From contig JADKDZ010000001.1 in the NCBI GenBank assembly GCA_016718265.1, positions 248,001 to 312,000 of the forward strand: DNA of 64,000 nt, in the 5' to 3' direction. Made by a program: the position numbers and the translations under genes. Under the pieces are notes generated by a model that did not search any database, was not told the origin of the DNA, and saw nothing but the letters and a program-made list of their open reading frames with translations. Origin of the DNA: Uliginosibacterium sp. (lineage in GTDB: Bacteria > Pseudomonadota > Gammaproteobacteria > Burkholderiales > Rhodocyclaceae). Positions 37,139 through 45,713 of this stretch are shown here, in pieces; position 1 is the stretch's first letter; each line of letters starts with the position of its first letter.

Positions 37139-39928
37139 ATGTCACAAGTGCCCAATACTCCGGCAAACAAAGGCGGCAAGCCTGCGTCCGCTGAGGGATA
37201 TCACGCCATGGCGGTGGCAGAAGTCATCACAACGCTACGGACGAATCTCGCAACCGGCCTGAGCGCTGAAGACGCGAATGCCCGGCTTGCCCAGTACGGG
37301 CCTAACCTGCTCCCCAAGGCGAAGGGCGACACCGTATGGATTCTGCTTTGGCGGCAGATCAACTCCCCATTGATATGGGTTCTGCTCGCTTCCGGCTTCA
37401 TCGCGATGCTGGCCGACCCGATGGATGGCATCAAGAATGGTTTGGTCATTCTGGCTGTTGTGGTGCTCAACACACTCATCGGCTTCGTGCAGGAATTCAA
37501 GGCGGGCAAGGCGATTGAGGCACTCAGCAAGATGGTGCCCGAGAATGTCACTGCCCTGCGCGATGGCAAGAGGCTTACCCTGGCCGGTGCCGACCTCGTG
37601 CCGGGCGACGTGGTGCTGCTGGCATCGGGCGACAAGGTTCCCGCAGACATGCGACTCGCGACGGCCAAAACCCTCAAGATCGAAGAGGCCGCCCTGACCG
37701 GTGAATCTGTCCCGGCGGATAAGGACACGGACGCCTCGGCTGCGAACGCCGGCATTGGCGATCGCACGGGCATGGCCTTCGGTGGCACCCTGGTGAGCTA
37801 TGGCACCGGCATCGCCGTTGTCTGCAGCACCGGTGCGGCAACCGAGCTCGGTCGCATATCGACCCTGCTCAAAGAGGCGACCAACCTCCAGACGCCGTTG
37901 ACCAAAGCCCTGCAAAGCATCGGCAAGTACATCACCATCGGCATCCTCCTCATCGCAGCGGTCATGCTGGTCGTCGGCACCTGGCGCACCATGGCCGAGA
38001 CCGGCGTCGTGTTTCTGACGGCGCTGCGCGAGACGGTGATTTTCGCCATTGCGCTGGCCGTCGGCGCAATCCCCGAAGGCTTGCCTGCCATCGTCACCAT
38101 CGCGCTCGCGATCGGCGTGCAGCGCATGGCCGCGCGGCGCGCCGTCATTCGTAAGCTGCCAGCCGTCGAAACGCTTGGCTCAACCACCACCATCTGCTCC
38201 GACAAGACGGGGACACTCACCCGCAACGAAATGACCGTTCAGGCCCTTTGGACCCCATCGGGCAGCTACGCCATCACCGGCGTCGGCTACGAACCTGCCG
38301 GGCAGCTCAGGGACGCCTCCGGCAGCGATCTCGCCGGCAAGCTAGCGCCCGACGTCCACGACCTGTTGCTGACCGGGGCGCTTTGCAATGACGCAACGCT
38401 GATCGACGAAGGCGGCGCGCACACAATCACGGGCGACCCGACCGAGGCCGCCCTGGTCGTCGCAGCCGAGAAGATCGGCTTGAAAGTCGAGCACGCGCGT
38501 TACGACCACACGCGCCTCGACGCGATTCCGTTCGAGTCCGAAAACCAGTTCATGGCCACGCTGAACAAGTATCCCGACGGCAGCAAGCGGATCATCCTGA
38601 AAGGCGCGCCGGAAGTGATCGTGAAGCGCTGCGAGGGTATCAACCCGCCCCTCGTGCTGGCGGAAGTCTCACGACTGGCCGGGCAGGGCATGCGGGTACT
38701 GGCGATCGCGGTCAAGCCGTCCAAGCAGACCGGGAACATGGAGATGTCCGACACGGCCAGCGGCTTCACGCTGCTGGGCCTGCAGGGCATGATCGACCCG
38801 CCGCGCAGCGAGGCTATCGAGGCGATCAAGGCGTGCCACGCCGCCGGCATCAACGTCAAGATGATCACCGGTGACCACAAGGAAACCGCGCAGGCGATTG
38901 GCGCACAGCTCAACATCCTCACGGGCGCCGAGGCCATCACCGGCGCACAACTCGCCGAGATGAGCGAGGATCAGATGCGGCAGGTCGTGCGGACAAGCAA
39001 CGTCTTCGCCCGCGTCGCGCCGGAGCACAAACTCAAGCTCGTCAAGGCCTTGCAGGCCAACAATCAGGTCGTGGCGATGACGGGCGACGGCGTCAACGAC
39101 GCGCCAGCGCTCAAACAGAGCAACATCGGCGTGGCCATGGGCATCACCGGCACGGCGGTCTCGAAGGAAGTGGCAGACATCGTGCTGACCGACGACAACT
39201 TCGCCTCCATCGCCGCCGCGGTGGAGGAAGGTCGCCGCGTCTACGACAACCTCATCAAGTCCCTGGTTTTCGTCCTGCCGACAAACCTCGGCCTGGCGAT
39301 GATCCTGATGGTGGCGGTCATCTTCTTCCCGTTCCTGCTCAACCCCGTAACGGGCCTGAAGGAGCTGATGCTGCCAATGGCCCCAACGCAGTTGCTGTGG
39401 ATCAACCTTGTGGCAACCGTGGCGCTGGCCCTGCCATTGGCGTTCGAAGCCAAGGAGCCCAAGCTCATGCAACGCCCCCCACGCAGCCCGGACGCGCCCG
39501 TCCTGTCGGGTTTCGTCGTCACGCGCACATTCGTCGCGGCGGCACTGATGACGATCGGGGCGGTCGGCTTGTTCCTGTGGGAGTACCACGCCAGCGGCGA
39601 AACGGCGGACGCCATGCGGAAGGGGCAGACGATGGCCGTGACGACGGTCATCCTGTTCCAGGTTTTCTATGTCCTCAACTGTCGCAGCCTGAAGGGCTCG
39701 CTGCTATCGATCGGCCTGTGGACGAACATCACCGCATTCATCGGCATTGCCGCGTTGCTGTTGCTGCAACTGGGCTTCATCTACCTGCCATTCATGAACG
39801 CGATCTTCGGTTCGCTGCCGCTGAGCGCCAGAGACCTGCTTGTGGCCACTGCGGTTGGCATGATCATTCTGCCGGTGATCAGCGTCGAGAAACTGATCCG
39901 CAACCGGCTCGAAGCGCACCCGGCGTAA
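37139..39928 (+). CDS. P-type (IIA, SERCA/PMR1-like) cation-transporting ATPase
   Basis: 929 residues, inner membrane. It shows actuator LTGESVPADK, phosphorylation site CSDKTGTLTRNEM, GDGVNDAPALK and a PEGLP motif (GAIPEGLPAIV) in TM4, the last typical of Ca2+-type IIA pumps. Ten TMs are apparent, with the C-terminal six present. Calcium or manganese export is the likely activity, but some relatives move Na+ or Mg2+. The N-terminal cation-ATPase domain begins HAMAVAEVITTLRTNLATGL. It sits within the block flanked by receptor/AraC duplications. Confidence 0.92.
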   Translation: MSQVPNTPANKGGKPASAEGYHAMAVAEVITTLRTNLATGLSAEDANARLAQYGPNLLPKAKGDTVWILLWRQINSPLIWVLLASGFIAMLADPMDGIKNGLVILAVVVLNTLIGFVQEFKAGKAIEALSKMVPENVTALRDGKRLTLAGADLVPGDVVLLASGDKVPADMRLATAKTLKIEEAALTGESVPADKDTDASAANAGIGDRTGMAFGGTLVSYGTGIAVVCSTGAATELGRISTLLKEATNLQTPLTKALQSIGKYITIGILLIAAVMLVVGTWRTMAETGVVFLTALRETVIFAIALAVGAIPEGLPAIVTIALAIGVQRMAARRAVIRKLPAVETLGSTTTICSDKTGTLTRNEMTVQALWTPSGSYAITGVGYEPAGQLRDASGSDLAGKLAPDVHDLLLTGALCNDATLIDEGGAHTITGDPTEAALVVAAEKIGLKVEHARYDHTRLDAIPFESENQFMATLNKYPDGSKRIILKGAPEVIVKRCEGINPPLVLAEVSRLAGQGMRVLAIAVKPSKQTGNMEMSDTASGFTLLGLQGMIDPPRSEAIEAIKACHAAGINVKMITGDHKETAQAIGAQLNILTGAEAITGAQLAEMSEDQMRQVVRTSNVFARVAPEHKLKLVKALQANNQVVAMTGDGVNDAPALKQSNIGVAMGITGTAVSKEVADIVLTDDNFASIAAAVEEGRRVYDNLIKSLVFVLPTNLGLAMILMVAVIFFPFLLNPVTGLKELMLPMAPTQLLWINLVATVALALPLAFEAKEPKLMQRPPRSPDAPVLSGFVVTRTFVAAALMTIGAVGLFLWEYHASGETADAMRKGQTMAVTTVILFQVFYVLNCRSLKGSLLSIGLWTNITAFIGIAALLLLQLGFIYLPFMNAIFGSLPLSARDLLVATAVGMIILPVISVEKLIRNRLEAHPA

Positions 39929-40079
39929 GAAATACCCGCAATGGCGCGGAGACGCGACCGCTACCCGTGGGCATTGTCCTGAAAGCCAAGAGCATGTGTT
40001 ACGCCCTGCCCAAGACGACTCATTAACGAGAACATTTGACTTTTCAACGCATCACGCAAAATTGCGGCAGAATCGACCC

Positions 40080-40940
40080 ATGACACTGCGTACGGCAATC
40101 CTTTGGCAACCAAACGGCGCTTGGCGCTTCGGCATGCTGCTGGTGAGCATGGCACTCATCGTGCTGTTGGCCTATTTACACACGCTTGCCGGCCTTGCAT
40201 ACGAGGTCCATGTCTTCTTCGCGCCGCCGCTGGCGCTGGTGGCCTGGTTTATCGGACTGCGTGTGGGATTGGTCGCTGCCGTCATTGTGGTGGCGCTATG
40301 GTTCCGGGCAGACCAACTGCTCGGCAGCGACGAGGCTTCTGCGGTGCCCCTGATCCTGAACAGTCTCGCGCGTCTGTTGATCTATTGCACGGGAGTCTGG
40401 CTGATGGTTCAGCTGCGCAAGTTGCTTGACGCCGAGACGCAGCTGGCGCGCAAAGACATGCTGACGCACTTGCCCAACCGTCGCGAGTTCTTTGAACTCG
40501 GGCGTCAGGCGCTGGCACAGGCGCATCGCGAAGGCACGCCGTTTACGGCCGTGTTCATTGATCTCGACAAGTTCAAAGAGGTCAACGACACGCGAGGCCA
40601 CGCAGCTGGCGATGCACTGCTGGTTTGTGTTGCCAAGGGTTTGAGCGGGCGACTGCGAACCAGTGATATTGCCGGCCGCCTCGGCGGCGACGAGTTTGCC
40701 TTACTGCTACCTGGCATGGATGGCACATCGGCAAAGGTCTACATCGAAGACCTTCAGCACCGATTGTTGCAAGCGATGAACGAACGCCAGTGGCCCGTGA
40801 CGTTCAGTATCGGGGTCGCGAGCTACGCGCACGCGCCAGCCGATCTTGACGCTTTGGTGGCCGAGGCAGACGGCCTCATGTACGAAGTCAAGTACGGGAG
40901 CAGAAATCGTGTTCTGCAGAAAGACTTCCCCGCTCCATGA
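40080..40940 (+). CDS. Membrane diguanylate cyclase (GGDEF)
   Basis: 286 residues from ATG 40080. Three or four N-terminal TMs (about residues 17-110; e.g. LLVSMALIVLLAYLHTLAG) form a small sensor. The GGDEF domain spans about 125-285, with IDLDKFKEVNDTRGHAAGD, the product-inhibition site RTSD, then five residues, then GGDEF near 202. All active-site residues are present, so it should make cyclic-di-GMP from two GTP. No EAL domain. The gene stands between the P-type ATPase and a receptor remnant. Confidence 0.92.
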   Translation: MTLRTAILWQPNGAWRFGMLLVSMALIVLLAYLHTLAGLAYEVHVFFAPPLALVAWFIGLRVGLVAAVIVVALWFRADQLLGSDEASAVPLILNSLARLLIYCTGVWLMVQLRKLLDAETQLARKDMLTHLPNRREFFELGRQALAQAHREGTPFTAVFIDLDKFKEVNDTRGHAAGDALLVCVAKGLSGRLRTSDIAGRLGGDEFALLLPGMDGTSAKVYIEDLQHRLLQAMNERQWPVTFSIGVASYAHAPADLDALVAEADGLMYEVKYGSRNRVLQKDFPAP

Positions 40941-41109
40941 ATGACTCCGCGCGCAACGCGCCAAGGAGAGTGGGCGTTTTGCGCGGCGGGAGAAGTCCTG
41001 ATGACGCGGCGCGTCCGGTTTTCCGCGAGCAGAAGGGGCGTTCGCCCATGTGTCGCTCCTGCACCATGCGACGCAGCAACGAGCCCCTGATTCACAAGCA
41101 TCTGCACGT

Positions 41110-41142
41110 CGCCCGGCGTTTCGGAATCACCTGAACCAGCCC
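41110..41142 (+). pseudogene. Remnant of a chemoreceptor 3' end
   Basis: 30 of 33 bases match 35692-35724, the end of the Aer-like gene, including the stop (GAATCACCTGAACCAG). It precedes the intact AraC gene as the complete receptor precedes the broken AraC fragment. It lacks the rest of the receptor. The remaining 150 bases between the diguanylate cyclase and here have no recognised feature. Confidence 0.65.
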
Positions 41143-41230
41143 GAACGCTTCGCGAGACGGCCTTCGGGCAGAGGCATGGCCGCCTCATCAATCCGGAATA
41201 CAATCTTGTCCATTCAGGAGTATTCCACGC

Positions 41231-42070
41231 GTGTATCGCTATTTCGTCATCCCCCGCCCCGCCCTTCAAGCCTATGTTGACCGCTTCTGGGGCTGGGAAA
41301 GCCCGCACAGCCATCCCTTGCCCCCCATGCCACCGGGCACCGGCGCCGAACTGATCTTCCGTTATGGCGACCCTGTTCAAGTACACAACAGCCTGCTTGG
41401 CACGCTGGATCTGGGCGAGGCCTTTCTCCCCGCGACGCGACGCGGCCTCAACCAGCTTCTGCCACAGGGGCGCATCGGCTTCATCTCGGTGCGCTTCCGC
41501 TCTGGCGCACTGCGCCACTTTTCCCCGCTCCCCCTGAGCGCGCTCGCTGGCCACCCCGTCGCCGCAACCGATATCTGGGGCAGCGCCGGACGGCAGATCA
41601 CCGAGGCCGTGGTGCAAGCCCCGGATCGCGCAACACGCGTGAAGAAGCTCGAAGACTGGCTGCTCGACTGCCTCGCCCGCTATGGCAAACAGCAGCCTGC
41701 CCTTGAAACAGCTCTCCGCGCCCTGTACTACCACCACGCCAGTACCCGGATCGATCCGCTGGTGGATGCAATAGGCATGAGCCGTCGTCACTTCGAGCGC
41801 CTGTTCAGCGAGCAGATCGGGCTGTCCCCCAAGGTCTTCCAGCGCACCGCGCGATTTCAGCAGACGCTGCGCGACACCCTGCTCACCGGCCGCAGCACCT
41901 ACCTGGATGCCGCGCTGGCGCATGGTTACTACGATCAATCGCACTTCATTCACGATTTCAAGAGTTTCGTCGGCCAGTCGCCTCGGCTCTTTCTGACCGA
42001 CACCCAGCGGATGGCGCATTTTTACAATACCCCGATCTTTACACCCGATAAGGTTCCCCTGCCGCGCTGA
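41231..42070 (+). CDS. AraC-family transcriptional regulator
   Basis: 279 residues from GTG 41231 with CAGGAG before it. The C-terminal 100 residues hold two HTH motifs: IDPLVDAIGMSRRHFERLFS and YLDAALAHGYYDQSHFIHDF, the second with the AraC signature. The N-terminal 150 residues are the ligand-binding or dimer part of the DUF6597 type (AYVDRFWGWESP). Two small oxidoreductase-like genes follow in line (ABM at 42111, YciI at 42458), likely targets. Its first 150 bases have a broken copy at 35760. Confidence 0.9.
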   Translation: MYRYFVIPRPALQAYVDRFWGWESPHSHPLPPMPPGTGAELIFRYGDPVQVHNSLLGTLDLGEAFLPATRRGLNQLLPQGRIGFISVRFRSGALRHFSPLPLSALAGHPVAATDIWGSAGRQITEAVVQAPDRATRVKKLEDWLLDCLARYGKQQPALETALRALYYHHASTRIDPLVDAIGMSRRHFERLFSEQIGLSPKVFQRTARFQQTLRDTLLTGRSTYLDAALAHGYYDQSHFIHDFKSFVGQSPRLFLTDTQRMAHFYNTPIFTPDKVPLPR

Positions 42071-42110
42071 AGCGGAGTCACCGCTCCCATACGCGCATTC
42101 AGGAGAGAAC

Positions 42111-42423
42111 ATGACCGTCATCACCGCAGTCCTTGAAGCACATCCGGGCCGCGAGGCCGAGCTGGAAACCGAATTGCGCAAGCTCGTTGCGCAGGTGGCC
42201 CAGGAACCCGGCGCACTCGAATACACCCTGCATCGGGCACCCGATCACGCCAGCCGCTTCTACTTCTACGAGCGTTACCGCGATCAGGCCGCCGTCGACG
42301 CCCATTGGGCCACGCCTTTACTTCAAACACTTCCTCGACTGCGTCCCCGAGCTGTGTGCCACGCCGCCGGTCGTGAAGTTCTATGAGTCGCTGAGCGCCA
42401 TCCACGAACACCGCCGCGCCTGA
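42111..42423 (+). pseudogene. Antibiotic-biosynthesis-monooxygenase (ABM) domain protein, frameshifted
   Basis: Corrected length 103 residues. Begins MTVITAVLEAHPGREAELET and carries RFYFYERYRDQAAVDAHW, the ferredoxin-like ABM fold of YgiN-type quinol monooxygenases. The run TTT at 42317-42319 has one base too many: ATP must continue as YFKHFLDCVPELC and end with HEHRRA at 42423. Members oxidise quinols or detoxify aromatics. It stands between AraC and YciI genes in one probable unit. Confidence 0.75.
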
Positions 42424-42457
42424 TTCACGCGCGTCCTTGGATTCCAGGAGAAAAGCC

Positions 42458-42745
42458 ATGAAGTACTACGTGATCGAGAGCCACTTCGAGAAGCCCTTTG
42501 AGACCTTTGGCGACATCGTGCCGCAGCACCGCGCCTGGCTGCAGGCGTGGTATGACAAAGGTGTGCTGCTGTGTTCCGGGCCGAAATCCGACAAGACCGG
42601 CGGCATGCTCGTTGGCCGCGCCGACGACATCTCGGCGATGCAAGCCCTGATCGACGGAGACCCCTATCACCGCAACGGCCTCGCCCGCTATCGCATCCAG
42701 GAGTTCGATGCGGTGAAGAAAGCCGCCGTGCTCGAAGCGGGCTGA
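42458..42745 (+). CDS. YciI family protein
   Basis: 95 residues from ATG 42458 with AGGAG before it. The YCII fold (ferredoxin-like, dimeric) is shown by MKYYVIESHFEKPFE, HRAWLQAWYDKGVLLCSGP and DDISAMQALIDGDPYHRNGL; the His in PQHRAWL and Asp in GDPY are the putative active-site pair of the family. Function is unclear, though relatives join in breakdown of aromatic or chlorinated compounds. It ends the AraC-ABM-YciI group. Confidence 0.88.
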   Translation: MKYYVIESHFEKPFETFGDIVPQHRAWLQAWYDKGVLLCSGPKSDKTGGMLVGRADDISAMQALIDGDPYHRNGLARYRIQEFDAVKKAAVLEAG

Positions 42746-42886
42746 GCCGGATTCCAGCGCCCATGCTGCAGAGCCGCGCGCGCCGGACCTCTGCAGCCTG
42801 CCACCGCGCATCGCCGCGAAATACCTTGTGACTGGCGATGGATGCTTGCAGAAGTCCGCTGCGAGCGGCGCTTCAAGGGGGTGTTT

Positions 42887-43573
42887 TCAGCTGGTGACCA
42901 AGCCTTCACGCGCGTACGCGGCGGCAATCCCCAGCGACACAATCGCCAGCAAGGCGATACCCGGCCCGATCAGGGCCGCACCGGGGCCGCCCAACAGGTA
43001 GGACGCGGACGCGAGCAGGCAGACCAGCCCGGCCAGGCGCAGCCCCCAGCCGACTGCCGGCCAGCGGAACACAGCGCCATCGGTACGCCAGGCGACGGCC
43101 AGCGCACCGCCGCCGGCCGTCAGCGCGCCGAAGGCGAACAGCACATCAAAGAGCGCCCGCAGCCCGGCATAGGCAGCACCCGCCCCCGCCTGCGCGGCCA
43201 CGGGTGGCAAGACCTTGGCGACCACGGCGTCGACGAAGACGAACATCACGCTCGCCACTGCCAGCGCCAGCCAGCCGGCAGACGCCAAAGGCATGCCACG
43301 TCGGTACTCGTGCAGCGCAAACAGCCCGGCGCCCAAGGCCAGCAGGATATCGCTGGGCATGCCGGTCAGCCCGGCCAGCTGCATCCAGCCGGCAGCCGAC
43401 GGCGTGGCCGCCAGCGCCTGAGTGACGTTGTCGGCGCCACCCGGCAAGGCAGCCACCGGTCCGGCAAGCACATAGAAGACGCTGGTCGCGATCAGGCCCA
43501 ATGCACCCAGGGCGAAAAAACGCGCGCCCAAGCGGGCGAATGCAGCGGTATCGAGGGCTGAGGCAGCGGACAT
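42887..43573 (-). CDS. Hypothetical multi-TM membrane protein under TetR control
   Basis: 228 residues with about six or seven hydrophobic segments, e.g. FFALGALGLIATSVFYVLAG and LALAVASVMFVFVDAVVAKV. Rich in Ala and Gly; no charge pattern for transport seen. I do not recognise the family. The ATG at 43573 has AAGGAG before it. The gene is divergent from a TetR gene 79 bases away, and a perfect palindrome sits between the two. It is probably the regulator's target. Confidence 0.75.
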   Translation of the reverse strand: MSAASALDTAAFARLGARFFALGALGLIATSVFYVLAGPVAALPGGADNVTQALAATPSAAGWMQLAGLTGMPSDILLALGAGLFALHEYRRGMPLASAGWLALAVASVMFVFVDAVVAKVLPPVAAQAGAGAAYAGLRALFDVLFAFGALTAGGGALAVAWRTDGAVFRWPAVGWGLRLAGLVCLLASASYLLGGPGAALIGPGIALLAIVSLGIAAAYAREGLVTS

Positions 43574-43613
43574 GACAGACTCCTTTCAAGAATCGGGCAG
43601 AAGTTATTGCCGT

Positions 43614-43640
43614 TAACATCGAGCTTACGAGCCGATGTTA
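43614..43640. promoter_or_regulatory. Palindromic operator between tetR and its divergent target
   Basis: TAACATCG at 43614-43621, 11 bases, then CGATGTTA at 43633-43640: a perfect 8+8 inverted repeat in the 78-base gap. It overlaps where both promoters must lie, as expected for a TetR-family repressor. Confidence 0.7.
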
Positions 43641-43651
43641 TCCTTGTCAAC

Positions 43652-44281
43652 ATGACCCCGCCCCCGAACGCGACGCGCACCACCAAGCCTCCCTATCACC
43701 ACGGCGACCTGCCCCGCGCCCTGGTGGCCGCGGCCACCCGGCTCATCGAAGACGGCGCCGGCGCGCAAGTCACCCTGCGTGCCGCCGCGGAGGCGGCTGG
43801 CGTCAGCATCGCCGCGCCCTATCGCCACTTCGAGAGCCGCGAAGCCCTGCTCGCCGCCGTGCTGATCGAAGGTTTTCACGAGCTCACCCAGCGCATGGAA
43901 GACGCCCGCGCCGCCGCGACCGAGCCCCTGGCGGCGCTGGCTGCAACCGGCCTCGCCTACGTGCGCTTCGCGGCGGACCGCCCCGCGCTCTACCGCCTGA
44001 TGTTCAGCCCCGCCTGCGACAAAGCCGCGTTCCCGGAACTGATGGACGCCGGGCACGCCTCGCTCGCCGTGCTGCAAGATGCCGTCCGTGATGCCCGGCG
44101 GCAGCTGGGCATCACGGAAGAAGCGGTCGCCCGGGTCGCGCTGAGCGGTTGGTCGCTCACCCACGGGCTCGCCTCCCTCTACGTCGACGGCCTGCTCGCC
44201 GACGCCCGCCCGGCCGAGGCGCTAGATGCCCTGGCGCAGGGAATGATCGCCACACTCATTGCTGGCCTGCGCGCAAGCTGA
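43652..44281 (+). CDS. TetR-family transcriptional repressor
   Basis: 209 residues from ATG 43652. HTH at about 38-60 (TLRAAAEAAGVSIAAPYRHF) matches TetR family. The C-terminal domain is of the WHG type: FAADRPALYRLMFSPACD and WSLTHGLASLYVDGLLA. No ribosome site of strength; a leaderless or weakly translated mRNA would suit a repressor gene. Divergent from the membrane protein, with a palindrome between. Ligand unknown. Confidence 0.92.
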   Translation: MTPPPNATRTTKPPYHHGDLPRALVAAATRLIEDGAGAQVTLRAAAEAAGVSIAAPYRHFESREALLAAVLIEGFHELTQRMEDARAAATEPLAALAATGLAYVRFAADRPALYRLMFSPACDKAAFPELMDAGHASLAVLQDAVRDARRQLGITEEAVARVALSGWSLTHGLASLYVDGLLADARPAEALDALAQGMIATLIAGLRAS

Positions 44282-44387
44282 GCCGGGCGCAGCCGACTGA
44301 AGGCCCGGCGTTTTACCGCAGCACCTCGCTAGAATCGGCCGGCGCGGCCTGTCGCCGCGCCTCCCAGCCTGCATAGAGAGTCCTGCC

Positions 44388-44983
44388 ATGACAAGAATGA
44401 TGATCCTGGGCCTGGCCCTGAGCCTGCTCGCCAGCCCCTTCACCCAGGCCGCCAATGACGCGCCGCCCGCCAGTCGCATGCGTACCCAGCTGCAGGAAGT
44501 GGCCAGCAGCAATGCGCCGCCGCCAAGCGGGTGCAGGCCTCCGCGGCGTCGGAGGACGACAAGGCGGTCGCCGGCCTGATGGTGGCCGCGAACTGTGACT
44601 GTCTGCCAGCCGGAATCGACCAGTCGCTGAGCGGTCACAAGAACCCGGATACGCTGGATCGCCAGACGGCTGGCAAGCTGCTGCAGGACGCCGCCGGGTT
44701 CTGCCATGCCCGCCAGCTGAGAGAGAGCACCGAGCCGCTCTGCCTGCGCGACAAGACCGCCATCGGCAAAGCCAAGGACCGGCCCGAGTACTGCGGCTGC
44801 CTGGCAGCCGGCATGCGTCGCCTGGATGACAAGGAAATCATCGATGCCAGCCTGGCCGCCAACGCCGCCTTCCAGGCCAGCGCCCGCGCACGGGCTAAAG
44901 GCGAAGCCGCACCGGCCAAACCCCAGACCGCCATCACCCGCGTGGAAGAGACCTGCCGGCAGACGCCTGACGCCTACCGTTGA
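44388..44983 (+). pseudogene. Secreted Cys-rich hypothetical protein, frameshifted
   Basis: Two frames join: a signal peptide (MTRMMILGLALSLLASPFTQ) from ATG 44388, then, after a one-base loss near 44520-44524, KRVQASAASEDDKAVAGLMV to a stop at 44983. Corrected length about 198 residues. The mature part holds paired Cys in NCDCLPAG and EYCGCLAAG with similar surroundings, so it is probably an internal duplication of a small disulfide motif. Family not recognised. Confidence 0.65.
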
Positions 44984-44998
44984 GATCCGGACCGCGAC

Positions 44999-45655
44999 TT
45001 AGCCCGCCGCGCGCGGCCGCACGGGCGGCAACTCCGGCGCCTCAAGCCCGGCAAAGGGGTCTGCCCAGGCAGCATGGCTGTCGAGCCGCGCGTACCAGCG
45101 CGCAAGCGCCGGGTAGTCCGCCAGCGGCAACTGGGCGACATCGTTATAGGGCAGAAACGTCGCCATGCGCAGGTCCGCATACGAGATCTCGCTGCCGAGC
45201 AACCAATCCCGCCCCGCCAGATGCGCATCGAGAATGCGCGCAGCCTCGTGAAAGCTCGCCAGCCCCTCCTCGATCAGCGCCGGATCGGTCGGGCCCAGAT
45301 CGTAGCGGCGCTTGGTACCGCGCTCGAAGTGCACCATGTCGCAGGCCCGCACAAAGTTGGCATGCGCCCAGCTGATCCAGCGAATCATGTCCGGCAGCGC
45401 ATCATCCATCCGCCATAGCCGCGCCCCGCACATCAAGGACAGCCGACAGGCAATCGCATCGGTCTCCCACAGCGACTGACCACCCTCCACCAGAATGGGA
45501 ATCCGCAGATTGGGGTTGAGCGGCAGAAAGCGCGCCTGCTGATCCGGCGCCAGCGGTGCCGCCCACTCGAACACGACCGGCGCATTCAGCCAACGCGCCA
45601 CCGCCACCGCCAGACGCGGATTGGGGTTACGGGAGAAATACAGGGTTGTGGTCAT
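44999..45655 (-). CDS. Glutathione S-transferase family protein
   Basis: 218 residues from ATG 45655 with GGAGGTG before it. The N-terminal thioredoxin fold (YFSRNPNPRLAVAVARWL; LRIPILVEGGQSLWETDAI) holds the cis-Pro and SLWETDAI glutathione loop. The C-terminal helical domain has DWLLGSEISYADLRMATFLP, the N-capping box of GSTs. Stand-alone gene, convergent with the secreted Cys-rich protein. Confidence 0.9.
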   Translation of the reverse strand: MTTTLYFSRNPNPRLAVAVARWLNAPVVFEWAAPLAPDQQARFLPLNPNLRIPILVEGGQSLWETDAIACRLSLMCGARLWRMDDALPDMIRWISWAHANFVRACDMVHFERGTKRRYDLGPTDPALIEEGLASFHEAARILDAHLAGRDWLLGSEISYADLRMATFLPYNDVAQLPLADYPALARWYARLDSHAAWADPFAGLEAPELPPVRPRAAG

Positions 45656-45713
45656 GGTCACCTCCAGCAAACCGCTCAGTCGGCCCGGCACTAGCGGACA
45701 GAATCGTGTGCGA

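Noticed and set aside
37139..39928. P-type ATPase considered as heavy-metal (IB) type
   Set aside because: It has PEGLP in TM4 and not CPC/CPx, and no N-terminal heavy-metal domain.
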